Shown: piece after piece, positions 59,449 through 64,000 of the stretch
Position numbering within the stretch: position 1 is the stretch's first letter
Layout of the letters: each line of letters opens with the position of its first letter
Source of the DNA: Kitasatospora xanthocidica
GTDB taxonomy: Bacteria > Actinomycetota > Actinomycetes > Streptomycetales > Streptomycetaceae
Reading direction: 5' to 3'
Length of the DNA: 64,000 nucleotides
Assembly: GCF_014656195.1 (NCBI RefSeq)
Contig: NZ_BNBY01000016.1
Coordinates: forward strand, 119,575-183,574
Position numbers and translations under genes: made by a program
Notes under the pieces: model-generated
Databases searched by the model: none
What the model was told of the DNA's origin: nothing
The model's input: the letters and a program-made list of their open reading frames with translations, nothing else

Positions 59449-60432
59449 ATGAGTGGTTTCGACGTCGCCGGCTGGGGGATGTGGGTCCCGGAGACGGTGG
59501 TGACCAGTGCGGACCTCGCGCAGCGGTTCGGGGTGGACGAGCACTGGATCGTCTCGCGGTGCGGGATCCGTGAGCGTCGCGCGGTGGGTGCGGGGCAGAC
59601 CACGGCGTCGATGGCGGTGGAGGCGGGGCGCCGTGCTCTGGAGCGGGCGGGGCTGACGGGTGCGGACATCGCGCATCTGATCGTGGCCACGGCGACTCCG
59701 GAGCAGCCCTCGCCGGCGACGTCGGCGTTCGTCCATGACGAGCTGGGTATCGCGGGCAGCGCGCACGACGTGAACTCCGAGTGTGCGGGGTTCGTGTACG
59801 CGCTGGTGACGGCGGCGGGTCTGATGCGCATGGACCCGCGGCCGATCCTGGTGATCGGTTCGGACACCCACACCCAGACCGCGAACCCCGCCGACCGGGA
59901 CCTGTCGATCCTGGTGGGTGACGGGGCGGGGGCGGTGGTCCTCACCCCGGGCCCGGTGGAGCGGATCCGGGCGTGGAACCTGGGCGCGGACGGCAGCTGC
60001 AAGAACAGCCTGAAGGTCCTGGCGGGGGGCTCAAGGATGCCCACCACCGCGGAGACCGTCGCCCAGGGCCTGCACTACGCGCAGATCAACGGCAACGAGA
60101 TCTACCTCAACGCCGTGCGGTACACGGTGCGTACGATCCGCGAGACGCTGGAGCAGGCGAAGGTCACGGCGGCCGACGTGGACCACGTGGTGCCGCACCA
60201 GGCGAACATCCGCATCATCAACTCGGTGCTCTCCCACACCGGGATCGGCCCGGAGAAGCTGGTGACGAACCTGGAGCGCTACGGCAACACCGCCTCGGGG
60301 TCGATCCCGATCGCTTTGGCGGAGGCGCTGGACTCGGGGCGGATCAAGGACGGGGACACGGTGCTGCTGGCCGGGTTCGGCGCCGGCATGACGTGGGGCT
60401 CGATCCTTTTGACGTGGGGAGGGGCGCGATGA
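59449..60432 (+). CDS. 3-oxoacyl-ACP synthase III (FabH/KASIII-like)
   Basis: 327 residues from ATG 59449 (GTG 59446 also possible). The Cys-His-Asn triad is intact: Cys112 in NSECAGFVYAL, His250 in VPHQANIRI and Asn280 in RYGNTASGS. Start GWGMWVPETVVTSADLAQRFGVDEHWIVSRCGIRERR is typical of FabH. It condenses an acyl-CoA (or acyl-ACP) with malonyl-ACP to give a beta-ketoacyl-ACP. Overlap with the SDR gene (ATGA) indicates that the ketone is reduced next. No extender KS is encoded nearby. Confidence 0.95.
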   Translation: MSGFDVAGWGMWVPETVVTSADLAQRFGVDEHWIVSRCGIRERRAVGAGQTTASMAVEAGRRALERAGLTGADIAHLIVATATPEQPSPATSAFVHDELGIAGSAHDVNSECAGFVYALVTAAGLMRMDPRPILVIGSDTHTQTANPADRDLSILVGDGAGAVVLTPGPVERIRAWNLGADGSCKNSLKVLAGGSRMPTTAETVAQGLHYAQINGNEIYLNAVRYTVRTIRETLEQAKVTAADVDHVVPHQANIRIINSVLSHTGIGPEKLVTNLERYGNTASGSIPIALAEALDSGRIKDGDTVLLAGFGAGMTWGSILLTWGGAR

Positions 60433-61184
60433 GCGGCAAGGACGCCTTCGGCACGCGCCCGGATTCCCCGGTGGCGCTGGTCACCGGTGCCTCCGGGGGG
60501 CTGGGCGGTGAGCTGGCCGTGGCCCTGGACGCGGCGGGCTGCCGGGTCGCGGTCCACTACAACAGCTCCCGCGAGGGGGCGGAGAAGACCGCGGCGCGGC
60601 TGGCGAACCCGCACGTGCTGGTCACCGGCGACGTGTCCGACTACGGCGCGGTCACCGCGATGTACGAGGAGATCCGGGCGGAGCTGGGGCCGGTGGACGT
60701 GCTGGTCAACAACGGCGCGATCCGCAAGGACTCGCTGATGGCGATGCAGGACCCGGCGCAGTGGCGGCAGGTGATCGACACCAACCTGGTCGGCTCCTTC
60801 CACACGGCGCGCGCGTGCGTGCCGGCGATGCTGCGCTCGCGGTGGGGGCGGATCGTCAACATCGTCTCGCCGTCGGCGCTGATCGCCACCGCCGGGCAGA
60901 CCGCCTACTCGGCGTCCAAGGCCGGGCTGATCGGACTGACCCGCACCCTGGCGGCGGAGTGCGGACGGCGCGGGGTGACCGTCAACGCCCTGTCGCCCGG
61001 CTTCATGATCACCGGTATGACGGACACCCTGCCCGAGCACGTCGTCGCCGGGATGCGCGACAAGGTGCCGGTGCCGCGGTTCGTCACCCCGAGCGAGGTG
61101 GCGCGCTCGATCACCCTGTTCCTCGACCAGGACTGCATGACCGGCCAGGTCATCAGCATCGACTCCGGGGCCTCCATCACCTGA
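60429..61184 (+). CDS. SDR-family 3-oxoacyl-ACP reductase (FabG-like)
   Basis: 251 residues from ATG 60429. TGASGGLGGELA (NADPH), VLVNNGAIRKDSLMAM (NNA-type), the catalytic Ser in IVSPSALIATAGQTAYSASKAGL with Tyr-x3-Lys, and VNALSPGFMITGM. This is the FabG layout. It would reduce the beta-ketoacyl-ACP formed by the coupled KASIII to a 3-hydroxyacyl-ACP. Last gene of the operon. Confidence 0.95.
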   Translation: MSGKDAFGTRPDSPVALVTGASGGLGGELAVALDAAGCRVAVHYNSSREGAEKTAARLANPHVLVTGDVSDYGAVTAMYEEIRAELGPVDVLVNNGAIRKDSLMAMQDPAQWRQVIDTNLVGSFHTARACVPAMLRSRWGRIVNIVSPSALIATAGQTAYSASKAGLIGLTRTLAAECGRRGVTVNALSPGFMITGMTDTLPEHVVAGMRDKVPVPRFVTPSEVARSITLFLDQDCMTGQVISIDSGASIT

Positions 61185-61848
61185 CCGGCCCCCTCACCGT
61201 CCCCCCTGACCACCCCTCACCGTCCCCTGGCCACCCCGGGCCCGGCCCGCCATCCCGGGCCCGGCCCGCCGTCCCGGGCCGGGCCCGGGGCGGCCTCCCG
61301 CCACCCTCACCGCCCCGCCCCCCGGTTCCCGCCCGCCTGACGGGACCACCCCGCGCCCCCGTCCCCGGCCCCCTGCCCGGGGACGGGGGCGCACCCCGTT
61401 CCAGGGCCGCGCACCGGCCGTCCGCGACGCCCCGGACGGCGGGACCGGGGCCGGGGGGAGTGCGGCTTCCCGCGGGCCCGGGTCTGGGGGTGCGGGCCTG
61501 GGGGCGGCTTCCCGCGGGTCCGGTGCTTCGGTGCTTCGGGGTCCGGGTTGCCCGGGAGATCCGGCGCCGTGCTCCCGCGGGATCCGGGTCTGCGGGGTCC
61601 GGGTGTCCGGGGGCGCGGTGCAGGGGAGGTCCGGTGCCCGGGTGCCGTGGTGCTCGCGGGCCCGGTGGGGCGGACGGCGGTGCCCGGAACGGGCGCCGGG
61701 GCGGCACCGGGGCGGGTGCGGGGCGGTGCGGGGGAGGGGCGGGCGCCGTGCCCTCATCCGGCGTCGTGCCTTCGCGCGGCGTCGTGTCCTCGCGCGCCGG
61801 CGGGTGAGGGCAGGGCCTGCGGCGGGGCGGACGGCGGGGCCCGGTGTG
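61185..61848. other. Intergenic, no gene seen
   Basis: 664 bp between convergent genes. The first 130 bp is C-rich (CCCGGGCCCGGCCCGCC repeats at 61236-61290), the rest is G-rich with many CCGGGTGC/GGGTCCG fragments. Possible GC-rich hairpins but no single clear terminator. Confidence 0.4.
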
Positions 61849-63108
61849 TCAGGGCCGGTGTGCCAGGCGCGGCGCCGGTGCGGGTGCGGGTGCGGGTGCG
61901 GGCGCGGGTGCGGGGGTCAGGGTGGTGTCCAGCCAGTCGAAGACGCTCTGGTGGAAGCGGGCCATGGCGCCCATGTGGCAGTGTTCGCCCGCGCCTTCGG
62001 CCTCGGTCAGGGTGATCAGGGTGTGCGGGCAGGTCAGCGCGGCCTGGACCTGCTGGGGCTGGCCGCGGAAGAACTGGTCGTTCTCGGCGTCCAGGACGAG
62101 GGTGGGGCACGTGATGAGGTGGGCGAGGCCTTCGAGGGTGTAGTCGGCGGTGCGGCGCAGGTAGTCCGCGACGGAGGAGGCGCCGAACGTCCACACCCCG
62201 TTGCGCAGGGCCCAGCGCAGCTGGGTGCTCTCCCGCATGAGCAGGCGCATGACGGGCTCGACGAGGTCGTCGCGTCCGTCCTCGGTCCACGTGCGCAGGA
62301 ACGCGGGCAGGAACCGGTCGTGGGCCTGGCCGTAGCTGTAGAGGCCGTCGTCCAGGACCAGGGCGGCCAGGCGGTGTTCGCGGGCGGCGGCGCGGGCGGC
62401 CAGGTAGCCGCCGAGGCTGTAGCCGAACAGGACCAGGGCGTCGGCGGCGACCTCGCGGCGGGTCAGCGCCCAGTCGAGGACCGGGGTCACCACCGCCTCC
62501 CAGTCCGGACGGAAGACCAGGTGCTGCTCGCGCAGCGCCGCGCCCTGGCCCGGCCCGTCGTAGGCGAGCACGTTGTAGCCGCGGCGCAGCGCGGCCGCGG
62601 CGACGGCGAAGTAGGACTCCTCCAGGGTGGAGTCGAAGCCGCTGGTGAAGACGACGGTGGGGCGCGGGGCGCCGGAGTCGTCGGCGAGGAAGAGGTAGCC
62701 GGGCAGGGTGGTGTCCTGGTAGGGGATGCGCACGGCCTCCACGGGGGTGTCCATCAGGGCGGTGGCGGCGGCGAAGGTCTCCCGGGAGAGGCGGGACAGC
62801 TCCCGGGCCTCGGGGTCGTTCGCGGGGTCGTCACGGCGGTAGAACTCGGCGGTGCGGTAGTAGTTCGACGCGCGCAGCAGGGCCTCGCGGGCGCTGACCC
62901 GGTGCCCGGCCGCCAGGGCGCCCTCGGCGACGGCGTGCGCGCGCCGCGCGGTGGCCTTCCACTCCCGCAGCCAGGCCTGCTCGTCGCCCTCGCCGATCCT
63001 GGCGGCGCAGGCCACCACCTCGCCCAGGTCGGCGCCGCCGTCGCCGGCGAACCCGGCCGCCCGCAGCGTCTCGAAGGAGAACGACTCGTCCTCGAAGAGG
63101 AACCGCAT
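61849..63108 (-). CDS. Alpha/beta hydrolase with N-terminal helical cap (FrsA/DHPON-hydrolase-like)
   Basis: 419 residues from ATG 63108 (GGGAG upstream). A helical N-terminal region (about 1-135, ARRAHAVAEGALAAGHRVSAREALLRASNYYRTAEFY) precedes the hydrolase core: VFTSGFDSTLEESYF, NVLAYDGPGQG, nucleophile elbow FGYSLGGY, Asp in LVLDAENDQFF and His in GAGEHCHMG. This architecture matches 2,6-dihydroxypseudooxynicotine hydrolase and other C-C bond or ester hydrolases of the FrsA/DUF1100 type. The tail is a (Pro-Ala) repeat from a hexanucleotide tract. Divergent from a TetR gene with palindromic operators. Confidence 0.92.
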   Translation of the reverse strand: MRFLFEDESFSFETLRAAGFAGDGGADLGEVVACAARIGEGDEQAWLREWKATARRAHAVAEGALAAGHRVSAREALLRASNYYRTAEFYRRDDPANDPEARELSRLSRETFAAATALMDTPVEAVRIPYQDTTLPGYLFLADDSGAPRPTVVFTSGFDSTLEESYFAVAAAALRRGYNVLAYDGPGQGAALREQHLVFRPDWEAVVTPVLDWALTRREVAADALVLFGYSLGGYLAARAAAREHRLAALVLDDGLYSYGQAHDRFLPAFLRTWTEDGRDDLVEPVMRLLMRESTQLRWALRNGVWTFGASSVADYLRRTADYTLEGLAHLITCPTLVLDAENDQFFRGQPQQVQAALTCPHTLITLTEAEGAGEHCHMGAMARFHQSVFDWLDTTLTPAPAPAPAPAPAPAPRLAHRP

Positions 63109-63130
63109 GGTGCACTCCCAACCCGCAGTC

Positions 63131-63151
63131 GAGACGGAACCGTTCCGTCTC
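63131..63151. promoter_or_regulatory. 21-bp palindromic operator between hydrolase and TetR genes
   Basis: GAGACGGAAC-C-GTTCCGTCTC, perfect 10-bp arms, 23 bp before the hydrolase start. Typical TetR-family operator geometry. Confidence 0.88.
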
Positions 63152-63178
63152 GCCTCTGACGCTAGTCCCCTCCCAGTC

Positions 63179-63196
63179 GAGACGCAAGCGTTCCGC
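63179..63196. promoter_or_regulatory. Second, imperfect copy of the operator
   Basis: GAGACGCAAGCGTTCCGC matches the palindrome at 63131 at most positions and lies 19 bp before the TetR start. Together they would allow control of both divergent promoters. Confidence 0.65.
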
Positions 63197-63214
63197 CAGG
63201 TGTAGGTTCGGGCC

Positions 63215-63946
63215 ATGCCCGCCACCCCCGCGCCCCGGCCCGCCCCCACCACCGGCACACCCCCCGAAGCCCCTGCCACTCCTGCGGCCCCCGCCACCTC
63301 CGAGGCCTCTGCGGCCCCCGCGGCCCCCGAGGCCCCTGGGGCCCCTGGGGCCCCCGCGGCCGCCGTGCGCCGCACCCCGGGCGGGCCGGTCCTCCAGGAC
63401 TCCGTCACCGAGGCCATCGCCGCCGCCTTCTTCGAGGAACTCGCCGCCGTCGGCTACGCCCGCCTCTCCCTGGAAACGGTCGCCCGACGCGCCGGCGCCG
63501 GCAAAGCCGCCATCTACCGCCGCTGGCCCTCCAAACTCGACATGACCCTCGCCCTGGTCCGCGCCGTGGCCGTGGACGCCACCGAGATCAAGGACACCGG
63601 CACCCTGCGCGGCGACGTCCTCGCCTTCCTCACCGCCACCGCCGACGCGCTGCGCCACCGGCTCCCGTCCAGGATCGTCCCGGACCTGATCGCCGAGAGC
63701 GGCCGCAACCCCGAGCTGGCGCGGGTGCTGCTGGGCGCCGTGCGCGACACCCGCCGCGGCAAGGCCGCCCAGCTGCTGGAACGGGCCGTCGAGCGCGGCG
63801 AGCTGCCCGCCGGCACCGACCGCGAGATCGCCCTCGACCTCCTCGCCGGCCCGCTGTACTGGCGCCTGGCCGTCGTCCACACCGCCACCGCCCCCGACTA
63901 CCTCGAACGCCTCACCGACAAGCTCCTCGCCGCCTTCGCCGCCTAA
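63215..63946 (+). CDS. TetR/AcrR-family transcriptional regulator
   Basis: 243 residues. About 55 N-terminal residues are Pro/Ala/Thr repeats (PATPAAPATSEASAAPAAPEAPGAPGAPAAAV); GTG near 63364 (VRRTPGG) is a possible shorter start. The HTH is QDSVTEAIAAAFFEELAAVGYARLSLETVARRAGAGKAAIYRRWPSKLDMTLALVRAVAVD, with a TetR_C_16-like C-terminal domain (IVPDLIAESGRNPELARVLLGAVRDTRRGKAAQLLERAVERGEL). It is divergent from the hydrolase gene, its probable target, with two palindromic sites in between. Confidence 0.94.
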   Translation: MPATPAPRPAPTTGTPPEAPATPAAPATSEASAAPAAPEAPGAPGAPAAAVRRTPGGPVLQDSVTEAIAAAFFEELAAVGYARLSLETVARRAGAGKAAIYRRWPSKLDMTLALVRAVAVDATEIKDTGTLRGDVLAFLTATADALRHRLPSRIVPDLIAESGRNPELARVLLGAVRDTRRGKAAQLLERAVERGELPAGTDREIALDLLAGPLYWRLAVVHTATAPDYLERLTDKLLAAFAA

Positions 63947-64000
63947 TGGGACTTGCTGAGTCGTAGAGACTCGGTGCCGTAGCCGCCAGCAGGTGAGCAC

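Noticed and set aside
61531..63159. 542-residue plus-strand frame
   Set aside because: Antisense to the alpha/beta hydrolase gene, which has an intact catalytic triad.

Overview
The window is very GC-rich actinobacterial DNA, most likely from the Streptomyces/Kitasatospora group. It carries a gamma-butyrolactone signalling pair, a SARP activator with a TTA (bldA-type) leucine codon, a mycothiol-dependent-enzyme family protein, a SpoIIE-type phosphatase and two biosynthetic loci. Dense coding, GTGA/ATGA/TTGA stop-start overlaps and GTG/TTG starts fit this group. I see no tRNA, rRNA, CRISPR array, transposase or integrase.

Layout. 1-6.1 kb: the end of an ABC transporter (partial ATPase plus FtsX permease), a histidine kinase convergent with its likely response regulator, and a MarR/MFS efflux operon. 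6.1-10.3 kb: a DUF5959-like protein, then a regulatory hub in which an AfsA-type butyrolactone synthase and a TetR-type butyrolactone receptor are divergent across two ARE-like operators, and a small SARP gene follows two more. 10.5-16.1 kb: SgcJ-like protein, a double-HTH MerR regulator, erythromycin esterase, LysR, mycothiol-dependent enzyme, PP2C phosphatase. 16.5-30.6 kb: a nonribosomal peptide locus: MFS exporter, stand-alone condensation protein, C-A-T, acyl-CoA dehydrogenase, A-T, A-T, and a terminal C-(A-domain remnant)-T-SDR protein, closed by a strong hairpin. The first regulators lie about 7 kb upstream and may control it; a Sfp-type phosphopantetheinyl transferase at 49.0 kb could activate its carrier domains.

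30.6-42.2 kb: two hypothetical genes, a DUF4129/MoxR/DUF58 membrane operon, a secreted ricin-fold lectin, a VOC protein, and a second, different MoxR-type ATPase with a VWA-type partner. 42.6-50.6 kb: NmrA-like oxidoreductase, a small ORF with an EPINPT repeat, two DUF1772 paralogues around a NodB deacetylase, AraC and TetR regulators, an SGNH hydrolase, the PPTase and an alpha/beta hydrolase.

50.6-64 kb: a region of different composition. Three minus-strand genes (SRPBCC, Tat-exported FAD oxidase, Baeyer-Villiger-type monooxygenase) are Thr/His-rich, use CAC/ACC codons and end in TAA. They are separated by long repeat-filled spacers. A methyltransferase, a 1.6-kb repeat-rich spacer, an ACP-KASIII-FabG-type operon, a hydrolase and a divergent TetR with a perfect palindrome follow. 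These could form a second, fatty-acyl-derived biosynthetic locus, but that grouping is inference.
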